From NCBI RefSeq assembly GCF_023242365.1, contig NZ_JALLIX010000011.1:62001-126000 (forward strand): a stretch of DNA of 64,000 nt, written 5' to 3'. The stretch is from Pseudomonas sp. MWU13-2100. Its GTDB lineage: Bacteria; Pseudomonadota; Gammaproteobacteria; Pseudomonadales; Pseudomonadaceae. The notes below the pieces were generated by a model. That model was given only the letters and a program-made list of their open reading frames with translations. It made no database searches and had not been told where the DNA came from. The first letter of the stretch is position 1. The number at the start of each line of letters is the position of its first letter. This document shows, one piece after another, positions 8,840-18,127 of the stretch. Both the position numbers and the translations under genes were made by a program.

Positions 8840-9188
8840 GACCTATCTCCACAAACTCTTTCATTTCCAGTAGCTGTTGGACCTGCTGCTCACTGAGTCC
8901 CTCATAAGCCTTGGCCAACGCCTTGAAGGCACTGAGCTCCTGCGCCGTGATATTGCTCTGATCGCTTTTGGCGAACAGAAACTGGAAGACCCAGTAACAA
9001 CGCCCCCTCGCCAATACAATGGAACGATGGCGGTTCTCGTTGAGGCGTTTCTTCCAGACACCGCCGCCCAGATTATCCGCCTGACCACTGATGGCTTCTC
9101 TCATAGTCGCGACCAGCGCTGCATCGGTGATCAGTGCCTTTCTCGCATCGACGCTGAAGCGCCGGGTTTTGAAAAACCTGTATGGCAT
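8823..9188 (-). CDS. RelE/HigB-like toxin (PF06296-type)
   Basis: A 121-residue protein resembling RelE-family mRNA interferases that are paired with XRE antitoxins. The core reads DNLGGGVWKKRLNENRHRSI, then VLARGRCYWVFQFLFAKSD, with the conserved basic residues of the fold. I moved the start from the upstream codon to ATG 9188, since GGAAGGA lies just before it and the protein then begins MPYRFFKTRRF. It is first in a two-gene operon with the HigA-like gene. Ribosome-dependent mRNA cleavage is inferred from the family. Confidence 0.85.
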   Translation of the reverse strand: MPYRFFKTRRFSVDARKALITDAALVATMREAISGQADNLGGGVWKKRLNENRHRSIVLARGRCYWVFQFLFAKSDQSNITAQELSAFKALAKAYEGLSEQQVQQLLEMKEFVEIGHDQDI

Positions 9189-9210
9189 GGAAATCCTTCC
9201 CCAAGAAACA

Positions 9211-9225
9211 TACCACTTAGTGGTA
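9211..9225. promoter_or_regulatory. Palindromic operator of the RelE/XRE pair
   Basis: TACCACTTAGTGGTA is a perfect 7-1-7 palindrome, 23 bases upstream of the toxin ATG and overlapping a TATACCA promoter-like element on the minus strand. It is probably the autoregulation site. Confidence 0.6.
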
Positions 9226-9311
9226 TATAAATTCAAGTCCGTCACGTACCTCGTTGGCCAGACTCCTGGAGGAGCGTCCTTGTGTGAAACCGTGCGCTTG
9301 AGCACCGCCCA

Positions 9312-9351
9312 CAAAAAAACGCCCCGTGCCAAAAGAGTCAGGCACAGGGCG
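9312..9351 (-). terminator. Terminator of the aminotransferase/MOSC operon
   Basis: On the minus strand CGCCCTGTGCC pairs with GGCACGGGGCG (one G-T pair) around a 10-base loop and is followed by seven or more T. It lies 58 bases past the aminotransferase stop. Confidence 0.8.
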
Positions 9352-9408
9352 ACGCGTTATACCGCGAGACGGTTTGGGAATTAGTTGAAGAAAAAGAGTC
9401 GGTCAGTG

Positions 9409-10692
9409 TCAGACGGCAATACCTTTGCGACACTGGACCTGGGCGGTTCGCACTCGGGAAAAGGCATGGGCCAGGCGCTGCAACATCTCGTCGATGTCAC
9501 TCTTGCTGACGTTCAGCGCCGGAGAAAAACGCAGGCAGTCGGCTTTCGGTGCATCGAGCAGCAGCCCTTCCAGCAGTGCGGCCTTGACCAGCGCATCGGC
9601 CGACTCATCAGCCAGGGTCAAGCCCCAGAGCAAGCCGGTCCCGCGCAATTCTCCCTGTGCATAACGTTGAGCCAGACGCGTCAGCCCTTCACGCAGGTAC
9701 TGTCCGGTTTCACGGACCTTGCTGAGGAAATCACCCGCGAGCAGCGTCTCCAGCACCGCCAACCCGGCGCTGCACATCATGGCATTGCCGTGATGACTGC
9801 CACCGATTTCGCCTGGTGCAAAACAACCCGCCTTGCCCCGCGCCAGCAGGGCGGCCAGTGGCACGCCGCCGCCCAGGCCCTTGCCCAGGGTGATGATGTC
9901 CGCCTTCACCCCATACTGCTGCTCGACCAGCAAGGTGCCACAGCGCCCCATGCCGGTCTGCACTTCATCCAGGATCAGGAGGATGCCCAACTCACGGCAT
10001 AGTCGCTCGACGCCCTTGAGATAGTGCCCCGTCGCCGGAATCACCCCCGCGGCACTCTGGATCGGTTCCAGCATGATCGCGACGGTCTTGGCGTCCACGG
10101 CCGCATGCAAGGCCGGCAAATCATTGAACGGCACCTGGCTGAAGCCCGGCAGCCGGGGTTCGAAACGATTGTCGAAGGCATCCGGCGCCGACGCCGCCAG
10201 GGCACCGAAACCATTGCCATGACAGGCGTTGCTCAGCGAAATGATCCGCGACGCGCCACCGCGATACAGCTGTCCCCATTTACGCGCCAGCTTGATCGCC
10301 CCCTCGCAGGCTTCGGAGCCACTGTTGAAAAAATGCACCTGGTCGCAACCCGTGCTCTCGCATAATCGCCGGGCCAGATTCAATTGCCCCTGGTTATGCA
10401 ACCCGCCGCCGACGTTGATCAAGCCATAGGCCTGGTCGGACAAAACCCGGGCCAGGACACCGGGACTGTGGCCCAGACTGTTGCTGCCACCGCCCTGGCT
10501 GAAATCCAGGTAGGACTGACCCTGCGCATCCCACACCGAGGAGCCTTGGCCGCGTACGAACACCGGGGCAGGACGCTCAGCCACCGGCATCAGGTATTCA
10601 TGGGTGACACTGTCACGCCGGGTGGACTGTCGGTACTCGGCCGTGAGGTCATCAAGACTCGGCGGCGTGCGCCGCAAGCTGAACAGGTTCAT
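9409..10692 (-). CDS. Class III aminotransferase (acetylornithine/ornithine type)
   Basis: PLP-dependent aminotransferase of 427 residues. Recognisable segments are the cofactor-phosphate region FFNSGSEACEGAIKLARKWG, the ring-stacking LILDEVQTGMGRCG, and the Schiff-base lysine in ITLGKGLGGGVPLAALL. It probably acts on an omega-amino group of an amino acid such as ornithine, acetylornithine or 4-aminobutyrate. Position near davBA makes 5-aminovalerate worth considering, but the sequence does not settle the substrate. The ATG at 10692 overlaps the MOSC-gene stop by 4 bases (ATGA), showing coupled translation. The divergent LysR gene is a likely regulator. Confidence 0.85.
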   Translation of the reverse strand: MNLFSLRRTPPSLDDLTAEYRQSTRRDSVTHEYLMPVAERPAPVFVRGQGSSVWDAQGQSYLDFSQGGGSNSLGHSPGVLARVLSDQAYGLINVGGGLHNQGQLNLARRLCESTGCDQVHFFNSGSEACEGAIKLARKWGQLYRGGASRIISLSNACHGNGFGALAASAPDAFDNRFEPRLPGFSQVPFNDLPALHAAVDAKTVAIMLEPIQSAAGVIPATGHYLKGVERLCRELGILLILDEVQTGMGRCGTLLVEQQYGVKADIITLGKGLGGGVPLAALLARGKAGCFAPGEIGGSHHGNAMMCSAGLAVLETLLAGDFLSKVRETGQYLREGLTRLAQRYAQGELRGTGLLWGLTLADESADALVKAALLEGLLLDAPKADCLRFSPALNVSKSDIDEMLQRLAHAFSRVRTAQVQCRKGIAV

Positions 10693-11387
10693 GCGCGCAG
10701 ACCTTCCAGCGGCAGACCGAGCAGGCGCGCCGACCAGTCTTCGACCCGACCGCTGCGCAGGCGCTTGATCGCCGTGTCGCGCCAGCGCGAGGACAGCGCC
10801 GGACAGTCCACCAGTTTCTTCAGCCCCGCATGCTCCAGGGGCTCCTGATAGAAGGCATGCAGCGCCCAGGCCACGGTCAGGCCGGGATAGCTGCGCTGAA
10901 TCAGTTCGAAGGGTTGATCGGCGCTGACAAACCCCGACTTGAGCACCCGATAGAACCAACCGCAGCGCCCTGTGTCCTGGGCTTCTTGCGGCAGCTCCGG
11001 CAATGTCCCGAGGCGACTCAGGCGATAGCAGGCCGAGCGCGGTTGACTGACCTGCAACAACGCGCCGCCCCAGCGAAACAGATCACCCAGGCAGACTTGC
11101 CCTTCAGTCAGCCCCCGCGTCGACAAATTCTCGCCAAAGGCCGGTGCGACCCAATCGAGCTGTGGATAACGTTGCCGCCAGTAAGCGTAATGCTCGGCGG
11201 GATAGTGATGCACGGCCCGCTCGGGACCGGTATGGAAACGCGGGTCGCCGTGCTCATCACTGCCCAGGCCCTGTGGCCATAACCAGAGCCGGTTGGCAAC
11301 CCGGTGTTTATCCGTATCCCCCACCAGACCCTGGCCGAGATTTTTTGCCTTGCCTATGTAAACACCGTCCACGCAAACAGTATTCAT
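10689..11387 (-). CDS. MOSC-domain protein, YiiM-like
   Basis: A 232-residue protein with a MOSC domain (FGENLSTRGLTEGQVCLGDL, VSQPRSACYRLSRL) and the C-terminal 3-alpha region, as in E. coli YiiM. Such proteins bind molybdenum cofactor and reduce N-hydroxylated bases such as 6-hydroxylaminopurine. The conserved Cys of the MOSC pocket is present in RSACYRL. First gene of the two-gene operon with the aminotransferase and divergent from the LysR gene. The link between the two enzyme activities is not obvious. Confidence 0.85.
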   Translation of the reverse strand: MNTVCVDGVYIGKAKNLGQGLVGDTDKHRVANRLWLWPQGLGSDEHGDPRFHTGPERAVHHYPAEHYAYWRQRYPQLDWVAPAFGENLSTRGLTEGQVCLGDLFRWGGALLQVSQPRSACYRLSRLGTLPELPQEAQDTGRCGWFYRVLKSGFVSADQPFELIQRSYPGLTVAWALHAFYQEPLEHAGLKKLVDCPALSSRWRDTAIKRLRSGRVEDWSARLLGLPLEGLRA

Positions 11388-11489
11388 CGCACGCTATGGC
11401 CCTGTAAGCCCTTATAATTGCGGGTAGACTAGGCTTCTCCGGCACTTGCAGCCATTTCGTTTTTCGAGCTTTTTCGATAAGTACAGCTT

Positions 11490-12413
11490 ATGGATTTCAA
11501 GCAACTGCGTTATTTCGTCGCGGTGTATGAAGAGGGCCATGTCGGCCGGGCTGCCGAGCGCCTGTCGATCTCGCAACCGGCGCTCTCGCAGCAGATCCGC
11601 CAGCTTGAACACAACCTCGATGTGGGCCTGTTCGAACGCAGCAGCAAACGCCTGTTGCCGACCCTCGCCGCCCATACCCTGTACAACCACGCGCTGCCGC
11701 TGCTCGATGGCCTGCAACGGGCCCGCGACGACCTGCGCAACTTCCAGGGCCAGTCCCTGCGCACCCTGGCCATCGGGGTGCTGCAGACCGTGCACACCAG
11801 CCTGGTACCGCAGATGCTGGAACGGGTACGCAAGGCCCAACCGCACCTGGTGGTGCAGATCTACGAATTGACCGGCATGGAGATCGAGCGACGCCTGCTC
11901 AATGGTTCGCTGGATATCGGCATCAGCTATCTGCCACCGCGCCAGCCGGGCTTGCATGGGGTGCTGCTGTACGAAGATGAATTGCAACTGGTGATCCCTA
12001 GCGACCATCCATTGCGCGAATTCAAGAAAGTCTCTTTGAGCCAGGCCGCCGAACTGCCGATGCTGCTGCTGGGCGAGGAGTTTCAGATCCGCCAGATCTG
12101 GCAGGGACAACTGGCCAATCTGGGGCGCCGCCCTCAGGTCCAGGCCGAGCTGAACAATATGGCCGGCATCCTCGACAGCCTGCCGCACACGCGACTGGCA
12201 ACGGTGCTACCGGGCCGCTCGCGCCATGAGCACGACGACGACCTGTTGCTGTGGAAGCCATTGACCGAACCGCGCGTCGCCTTGAAAGTGGGGCTGGTCT
12301 GCCGCGATATGCAGCGCCAACAGGCGACGCTGGAATTGTTGCGCAACTTGCTCGAAGACGTGACGAACCCCGCGGGTGGGCATCCGCCGGTGGTACGCGA
12401 GGGGCTGAACTGA
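11490..12413 (+). CDS. LysR-type regulator, CynR-like
   Basis: A 307-residue LysR-family protein. An N-terminal winged helix (MDFKQLRYFVAVYEEGHVGR, then AAERLSISQPALSQQIRQLE) is followed by a periplasmic-binding-like effector domain (LRTLAIGVLQTVHTSLVPQM and onwards). It is transcribed away from the MOSC/aminotransferase operon across a 102-base gap, the usual setting for a LysR protein and its target. Effector unknown. A two-way terminator follows. Confidence 0.9.
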   Translation: MDFKQLRYFVAVYEEGHVGRAAERLSISQPALSQQIRQLEHNLDVGLFERSSKRLLPTLAAHTLYNHALPLLDGLQRARDDLRNFQGQSLRTLAIGVLQTVHTSLVPQMLERVRKAQPHLVVQIYELTGMEIERRLLNGSLDIGISYLPPRQPGLHGVLLYEDELQLVIPSDHPLREFKKVSLSQAAELPMLLLGEEFQIRQIWQGQLANLGRRPQVQAELNNMAGILDSLPHTRLATVLPGRSRHEHDDDLLLWKPLTEPRVALKVGLVCRDMQRQQATLELLRNLLEDVTNPAGGHPPVVREGLN

Positions 12414-12441
12414 CCGCTACTTTTTTGCGGGCAAAAGAAAA

Positions 12442-12460
12442 CCCCGCCGAAGCGGGGCTT
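12442..12460. terminator. Bidirectional terminator
   Basis: CCCCGC-CGAA-GCGGGG hairpin with CTTT on the plus side and TTTTCTTTT on the minus side. It serves the LysR gene (plus) and possibly transcripts from the acyl-CoA dehydrogenase gene (minus). Confidence 0.75.
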
Positions 12461-12645
12461 TGCAGACTGTTTCCCTGACATCCTTTTCACTCCGCCGTCC
12501 TGGCAGAATCCTACGTGTCCCTGTTGTTACTTTTGAGCTTCCTGCTCGACGTCCTTGAAGCAAAGATTATCGCTGGATCCAATTTGGCGAAAGGGGCAAA
12601 GAGCAGCGCGTTATGTAAGTAAATGCTTACAAGACATCCGAAGAA

Positions 12646-14424
12646 TCAAAATTGCTCGGCTTCCAGTAGGAACAACGACTCGCTCCCAGCTTTTACCGAG
12701 GCTGTCAGCGAGTGAATACGCGGCAATAGACGGGCGAAATAGAACCGCGCCGTGCCCACTTTACTCGCGTAGAACATCTCCTGATTCTCCTTGCCCAACG
12801 CTGCCTTGGCCATCAGGGCCCACATATAGGCATAGGCGGTGTAACCGAAGGCTTGCAGGTATTCGACAGATGCCGCACCGATTTCGTCCGGATTGCTCTT
12901 GGCGCGCTCCAGGACCCAGGCCGTCAGGTCATCAAGATTATCCAGCGCGGTGCCCAGCGGCTGGGTGAACTCGGCCAACCCGGCGTCGGCGGTGTTGATG
13001 AAATGGCGAATCTCTTCGGCGAACAGCTTGTAATAGGCGCCGCCGTTGCCGACGATCTTGCGCCCCACCAGGTCCAGAGCCTGGATGCCGTTGGTGCCTT
13101 CGTAGATCTGGGTGATGCGCACATCGCGCACCAGTTGTTCCTGGCCCCACTCGCGGATATAGCCATGGCCGCCGAACACCTGCTGGCCGTGCACGGTGGT
13201 CTCCAGGCCGAGGTCGGTCAGGAAGGCCTTGGCCACCGGGGTCAGCAAGGCCACCAGGCCATCCGCACGTTCGCGGGTGGTGGCGTCCTCACTGAACTTG
13301 GCGGTGTCCAACTGCATCGCCACATAGGTGGAGAATGCCCGACCGCCTTCGTTCGAGGCTTTCATGGTCAACAGCATGCGCCGCACGTCGGGGTGCACGA
13401 TGATCGGGTCGGCCACCTTGTCCTTGGACTTCGGCCCGGTCGGCGAACGGCTTTGCAGGCGATCGCGGGCGTACTCTACCGCGTTCTGATAAGAACGCTC
13501 ACCCGACGCCAGGCCCTGGATGCCTACCCCCAGGCGCTCGTAGTTCATCATGGTGAACATCGCGGCCAGGCCTTTGTTCGGCTCGCCTATCAGGTAGCCC
13601 ACGGCTTCGTCGAAGTTCATCACGCAGGTCGCGGAAGCCTGGATGCCCATCTTGTGTTCGATGGAGCCACAGCTCACCGGGTTACGGGCCCCGAGACTGC
13701 CATCGGCATTGACCATGAACTTCGGCACCAGGAACAACGAAATACCCTTGGGACCGGCCGGGGCGTCAGGCAGCTTGGCCAACACCAGGTGAATGATGTT
13801 CTCGGTCAGGTCGTGCTCGCCGCCGGTAATGAAGATCTTCGTCCCCGTGACCTTGTAGGAACCGTCCGCCTGCGGCTCGGCCTTGGTCCGGATAATCCCC
13901 AGGTCAGTGCCGGCATGGGGTTCGGTCAGGCACATGGAACCGGCCCAGACACCCGAATACATGTTCGGCAGGTAAGCGGCTTTGAGCTCTTCGCTGGCGT
14001 GGGTGTTGATCGAGACACAGGCACCGGCCGTCAGCATCGGGTAGAGACCGAAGGCGAGGCTGGAGGAGTTGATCATTTCTTCGACCTGGGCCGAAACCGC
14101 CTTGGGCATGCCCATGCCGCCGAAGGCCGGATCACCGCCGACACCCACCCAGCCACCTTCGGCGTAGGTCTGGTAGGCCTGCTGGAAACCGTTCGGCGTG
14201 AACACCACGCCGTTGTCCCAGCGGCAGCCTTCTTCATCGCCGCCACGGCTCAGGGGCGCGATGCTCTTGGCGGTGACCTTGCCGGCCTCTTCGAGAATCG
14301 CCTCGACGGTTTCGGCGTCGACGCTCTCGGCCAGGGCAGGCAGTTGAGCCCAGAGTTTCGCGACCTCGAACACTTCATTGAGGACGAAGCGCATATCGCG
14401 CAGGGGCGCTTTGTAGTCAGCCAT
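12646..14424 (-). CDS. FadE-type acyl-CoA dehydrogenase (paralogue 1)
   Basis: FAD enzyme of about 592 residues that oxidises acyl-CoA to trans-2-enoyl-CoA in beta-oxidation. It has the long form with an extra C-terminal domain, as in the FadE1/FadE2 proteins of P. aeruginosa (PA0506-PA0508 region). The FAD/substrate region MCLTEPHAGTDLGIIRTKAE and the catalytic-Glu segment IYEGTNGIQALDLVGRK are present. It lies beside the biotin genes, as in P. aeruginosa. An 8-bp inverted repeat (14507-14525) sits 83 bases upstream. Chain-length preference cannot be read from the sequence. Confidence 0.9.
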   Translation of the reverse strand: MADYKAPLRDMRFVLNEVFEVAKLWAQLPALAESVDAETVEAILEEAGKVTAKSIAPLSRGGDEEGCRWDNGVVFTPNGFQQAYQTYAEGGWVGVGGDPAFGGMGMPKAVSAQVEEMINSSSLAFGLYPMLTAGACVSINTHASEELKAAYLPNMYSGVWAGSMCLTEPHAGTDLGIIRTKAEPQADGSYKVTGTKIFITGGEHDLTENIIHLVLAKLPDAPAGPKGISLFLVPKFMVNADGSLGARNPVSCGSIEHKMGIQASATCVMNFDEAVGYLIGEPNKGLAAMFTMMNYERLGVGIQGLASGERSYQNAVEYARDRLQSRSPTGPKSKDKVADPIIVHPDVRRMLLTMKASNEGGRAFSTYVAMQLDTAKFSEDATTRERADGLVALLTPVAKAFLTDLGLETTVHGQQVFGGHGYIREWGQEQLVRDVRITQIYEGTNGIQALDLVGRKIVGNGGAYYKLFAEEIRHFINTADAGLAEFTQPLGTALDNLDDLTAWVLERAKSNPDEIGAASVEYLQAFGYTAYAYMWALMAKAALGKENQEMFYASKVGTARFYFARLLPRIHSLTASVKAGSESLFLLEAEQF

Positions 14425-14506
14425 GGCAAACCTCGCAAGATCTAAACGACAGGCCCCGGATGGGACCGATTTTCTATGGCTCGAGTTTACCCTAACAACT
14501 TTTACG

Positions 14507-14525
14507 ACACATAGGGTCTATGTGT
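14507..14525. promoter_or_regulatory. Inverted repeat upstream of acyl-CoA dehydrogenase 1
   Basis: ACACATAG-GGT-CTATGTGT is a perfect 8-bp inverted repeat in AT-rich DNA between the two dehydrogenase genes. It resembles a TetR-type operator and differs from the PsrA-like boxes of paralogue 3. Confidence 0.45.
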
Positions 14526-14602
14526 GACTTTTTTGTTATTTTTGGTCACTAACCTATCGGCGTCATGCGTTGCCTGTTCCGACGCCTTCGCGGCGGCGCG
14601 GT

Positions 14603-14695
14603 GATCCGACAAGCTCCGCTCCCACAGGTTTTGTGTCGTGCACGAGACTCGTGTTCGACACGGATATCAGTGCGGGAGCGGAGCTTGCCCGCGAA
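14603..14695. repeat. REP pair (GTGGGAGCGGAGCTTG type)
   Basis: Inverted copies CAAGCTCCGCTCCCACA and TGCGGGAGCGGAGCTTGCC flank a spacer that is itself partly palindromic (TTGTGTCG / CGACACGG). Confidence 0.8.
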
Positions 14696-14719
14696 AGGGC
14701 CCTCAAGATCGCCAACCCG

Positions 14720-16516
14720 CTAAAGAGAAAACAACTCCGCCGGCAAACGCATCAGGCACTCGCTCCCTGCCTCCACCGCCGCCCGATGGGCGGTCGTGCG
14801 CGGCAGCAGGCGCTTGAAGTAGAACTCGCAGGTCGCCAGCTTGCCCTGGCAATACTCGGCGTCGCCGCTACCGTCGTCCAACTGGGCTTGGGCCACCAGC
14901 GCCATGCGTAGCCAGAGGTATGCAAGAATGATGTAACCGCTGTACATCAGATAGTCCAAGGCCGCCGCGCCTACTTCATCCGGGTTCTTCAGCGCCGCCA
15001 TGCCGACCTGGGTGGTCAGTTCGCCCCACTGCTGATTCAAACCGCCCAGTTGCGCCGCATAGCCCTTGAGCTGCGGATGTTCGGCATTCGCCAGACAGAA
15101 CCGCTGCACGATCCTGGTAAAGCCGCGCAGCAACTTGCCCTGGCTGCCGAGCACCTTGCGCCCCAGCAGATCCAGCGCCTGAATCCCGTTGGTGCCCTCA
15201 TAGATCGGCGCGATCCGGCAATCGCGAACCAACTGCTCCATGCCCCACTCACGAATGAAGCCATGACCACCGAACACCTGCATCCCGTGGTTGGTGACCT
15301 CAAGGCCGGTCTCGGTCATGAAGGCCTTGCAGATCGGCGTCAGGAAAGCCAGCAGGTCCTCGGCCTCCTGGCGTTGGCTCGCCTCGGTGCCCAGATGGGC
15401 CACATCCAGCCACTGCGCGGTGAAGTAGGTCAGCGCCCGGCTGCCTTCGTTGAACGCCTTCATGGTCAGCAGCATGCGTCGCACATCAGGATGGACGATG
15501 ATCGGGTCGGCGACCTTGTCCGGCGCCTTGGGGCCGGTGAGCGAACGCATCTGCAGACGATCGTTGGCGTACCGGACCGCACCCTGGAAGCTCGTCTCGC
15601 CCAGGCACAGGCCCTGCATCCCGGTGCCGAGCCGGGCATGGTTCATCATGGTGAACATGCAGTTCAGGCCCTTGTTGGCCTCACCGATCAGAAAGCCCCG
15701 GGCCTCGTCGAAGTTCAGTACGCAGGTCGCGGAAGCCTTGATCCCCATTTTGTGTTCGATGGAGCCACAGTGCACCCCGTTACGCTCGCCCGCATCGCCG
15801 GCGGCATCGGCCAGGAACTTGGGCACGATGAACAGGGAAATGCCCTTGGTCCCCGCCGGGGCGTCCGGCAGTTTGGCCAGCACCAGGTGCACGATGTTCT
15901 CGCTCAGGTCGTGCTCGCCGGCGGAGATGAAGATCTTGCTGCCACTGATGGCATAACTGCCGTCGGCCAGGGGCACGGCGCGGGTCTTGATCAGCCCCAG
16001 GTCAGTGCCGCAATGGGCCTCGGTCAGGCACATGGTGCCGGTCCAGCGACCCTCGGTCAGTTTGCTCAGGTAGGTGTTTTTCTGCTCCTCGGTGCCGTGG
16101 GCGTGGATCGCCGACATGGCGCCGTGGGTCAGGCCCGGGTACATGCCCCAGGAGGTGTTGCTGGAACCGATCATCTCGCTGATCACCAATCCCAGGGACA
16201 GCGGCAGGCCTTGCCCGCCATAGGCCGGGTCCGCCGCCAGGCCATGCCAGCCGCCTTCGACATATTGGGCAAAGGCCTGCTTGAAACCCTGGGGCGTGGT
16301 CACCACGCCATGCTCGAAATGACAGCCCTCTTCATCGCCGGAGCGGTTCAGCGGCGACAGCACCTGCTCGCAGAACTTCGCGCCTTCTTCCAGGATTGCA
16401 CCGACCATGTCGGGGCTGGCATCGGTGGCGCCGAGGGCGAGGTAGTGGGCATGGAAATCGAAAACATGGTCGATCAGAAAGCGCATATCGCGTAGCGGGG
16501 CTTGGTACTCAGGCAT
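14720..16516 (-). CDS. FadE-type acyl-CoA dehydrogenase (paralogue 2)
   Basis: A 598-residue acyl-CoA dehydrogenase of the same long form as the two neighbours. It has MCLTEAHCGTDLGLIKTRAV in the flavin region, [17 protein letters not shown] carrying the catalytic Glu, and FGGHGFIREWGMEQLVRDCR shared with paralogue 1. It lies 90 bases downstream of the diguanylate cyclase gene on the same strand, so the two may share a transcript. Acts in fatty-acid beta-oxidation; substrate range unknown. Confidence 0.9.
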   Translation of the reverse strand: MPEYQAPLRDMRFLIDHVFDFHAHYLALGATDASPDMVGAILEEGAKFCEQVLSPLNRSGDEEGCHFEHGVVTTPQGFKQAFAQYVEGGWHGLAADPAYGGQGLPLSLGLVISEMIGSSNTSWGMYPGLTHGAMSAIHAHGTEEQKNTYLSKLTEGRWTGTMCLTEAHCGTDLGLIKTRAVPLADGSYAISGSKIFISAGEHDLSENIVHLVLAKLPDAPAGTKGISLFIVPKFLADAAGDAGERNGVHCGSIEHKMGIKASATCVLNFDEARGFLIGEANKGLNCMFTMMNHARLGTGMQGLCLGETSFQGAVRYANDRLQMRSLTGPKAPDKVADPIIVHPDVRRMLLTMKAFNEGSRALTYFTAQWLDVAHLGTEASQRQEAEDLLAFLTPICKAFMTETGLEVTNHGMQVFGGHGFIREWGMEQLVRDCRIAPIYEGTNGIQALDLLGRKVLGSQGKLLRGFTRIVQRFCLANAEHPQLKGYAAQLGGLNQQWGELTTQVGMAALKNPDEVGAAALDYLMYSGYIILAYLWLRMALVAQAQLDDGSGDAEYCQGKLATCEFYFKRLLPRTTAHRAAVEAGSECLMRLPAELFSL

Positions 16517-16605
16517 GGTCGTTTCTCCGGCAGCAGATGCCTCAACCTACTGCCCTGCCCACCCCCGGACAATCACCGTCCACCCGCTGAATGCTCCACC
16601 ATCAC

Positions 16606-17934
16606 TCAGCCGACGGCTTCACCCGTGCGCACCGCGCCACGCCGGGTCTGCCCCGCCGCAACCACGCAGTTACGCCCCGCCCCCTTGGCGGCATAGAGCG
16701 CCTGGTCGGCGGACTTGAGCACTTCTTCCGGGGTGCGCTGTTCCGGCTGACGCTCGGCGACACCGATACTCACGGTCACCGACACACTGCTAGCCCCGCT
16801 GCCGGCGCGGCGCTGACGACCTTGCTGGTCGTCCTGGGGGCGGTTGTCCTGGTTGCGCAACTGGATATGGTAGTTGGCGATCACTTCGCGAATGACCTCC
16901 AGGTGCGGCATGCACTCTTCCAGGCTCTTGCCGGCGAACACCACCGCGAACTCTTCACCACCGTAACGATAGGCGCGACCGCCGCCGCTGACCTTCGCCA
17001 GCTTGCTCGCCACCAGACGCAACACCTGGTCGCCGACGTCGTGACCGTGGGTGTCGTTGAATTTCTTGAAGTGGTCGACGTCGGTCATCGCCAGCACATA
17101 GTTGCGCCCCAGGCGCTGCATGCGCTCGTTCAGCGCGCGGCGTCCCGGCAAGCCGGTGAGCTCGTCGCGGAAAGCCATCTGATAGGCCTCATGGGCCACC
17201 GCCGCGGCGATCATCAACATCACCTGGCTGCACATGATGTTGAGGGTGAACGGCAGGATGAAGGTTTTGGGCAACATCCAGAACAACCCGAGCAACCCGG
17301 TCAGTTGCGCCGCGTGCAACGGTCGCGGATTGCGCCAGTACTGCACCGTGAGCAACAGGAAGGCAGCGAAGAACACCGGGTAGGACAACTGGATCAGGCT
17401 CATCCAGTCCCCGTGCAGCGACGGCCAGCGGATTTCCGCCAGCCAGTCGAGCAAGCTTTGCGGATAACTCTGCTCCAGGCCCAGCGCCACGCTACCCACC
17501 GCCAGCAGCACGGCGAACCGCGCGACCATGTCCTGGAACAGGTGCGTGCGCTCCTGCCAGGCGGCGTACACACCAAACAGCAGCGGCAGCAACAGGCAAC
17601 ACAGATGGAAGACCACGGCGGCATCCTCGCGGACCTTGCCGTGATCCCGGTAATAGTCGGTCTGGGTGGATAGCAGGAAATAGGCGATATACACCGTCAC
17701 CATCAGGAACAGTTCACGCTGGCGTCGGTACACCGCGCAGTAGGAACCGCCCAGCAGCAAAACCAGGGTCGGCAACACATTGAACAGCGAGGTGAAGAAG
17801 ACGTTGAGTTCCTTGACGTAGGCAGCCGCGAGCCCCGCAAGCAACAACAGGAGAGAGGGCAAAAAATGACCAGCATGGACAGCGGAAGAACGCGGCAAGG
17901 GTAAAGCTCCGACCGGCAACGCAATAAATGGCAT
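16606..17934 (-). CDS. Membrane diguanylate cyclase (GGDEF)
   Basis: A 442-residue protein with an N-terminal block of about eight hydrophobic segments followed by a GGDEF domain. The active-site motif is intact as YRYGGEEFAVVF, and the metal/substrate segment AMTDVDHFKKFNDTHGH is present, so c-di-GMP synthesis from two GTP is expected. An insertion rich in Gln, Arg and Asp (NRPQDDQQGRQRRAGSG) lies late in the domain and looks disordered. No RxxD I-site was recognised before GGEEF. I chose the ATG at 17934 over the longer frame. The signal sensed by the membrane part is unknown. Confidence 0.88.
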   Translation of the reverse strand: MPFIALPVGALPLPRSSAVHAGHFLPSLLLLLAGLAAAYVKELNVFFTSLFNVLPTLVLLLGGSYCAVYRRQRELFLMVTVYIAYFLLSTQTDYYRDHGKVREDAAVVFHLCCLLLPLLFGVYAAWQERTHLFQDMVARFAVLLAVGSVALGLEQSYPQSLLDWLAEIRWPSLHGDWMSLIQLSYPVFFAAFLLLTVQYWRNPRPLHAAQLTGLLGLFWMLPKTFILPFTLNIMCSQVMLMIAAAVAHEAYQMAFRDELTGLPGRRALNERMQRLGRNYVLAMTDVDHFKKFNDTHGHDVGDQVLRLVASKLAKVSGGGRAYRYGGEEFAVVFAGKSLEECMPHLEVIREVIANYHIQLRNQDNRPQDDQQGRQRRAGSGASSVSVTVSIGVAERQPEQRTPEEVLKSADQALYAAKGAGRNCVVAAGQTRRGAVRTGEAVG

Positions 17935-18071
17935 TGTGCCTGTATTGTAAGAACTAAAGTACGGCAATGTGACATCAGTCACAAACACCCTCTCTATAAC
18001 GGCAGCGCGGCGATTCTTCTTAGCGATTCAGTCGGGAATTTTTTCTGCGGGCCTCGCCCTGGGCCGCAGGC

Positions 18072-18108
18072 AAAAAAAGCCGCTTCCCCCGAAGGCGAAG
18101 CGGCTTTT
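18072..18108 (-). terminator. Terminator of acyl-CoA dehydrogenase 3
   Basis: AGCCGCTTC (18078-18086) pairs with GAAGCGGCT (18097-18105), with seven T on the minus strand and four on the plus strand. It lies 20 bases past the stop. Confidence 0.85.
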
Positions 18109-18127
18109 GCAGAGGACTCAGTGCGGC

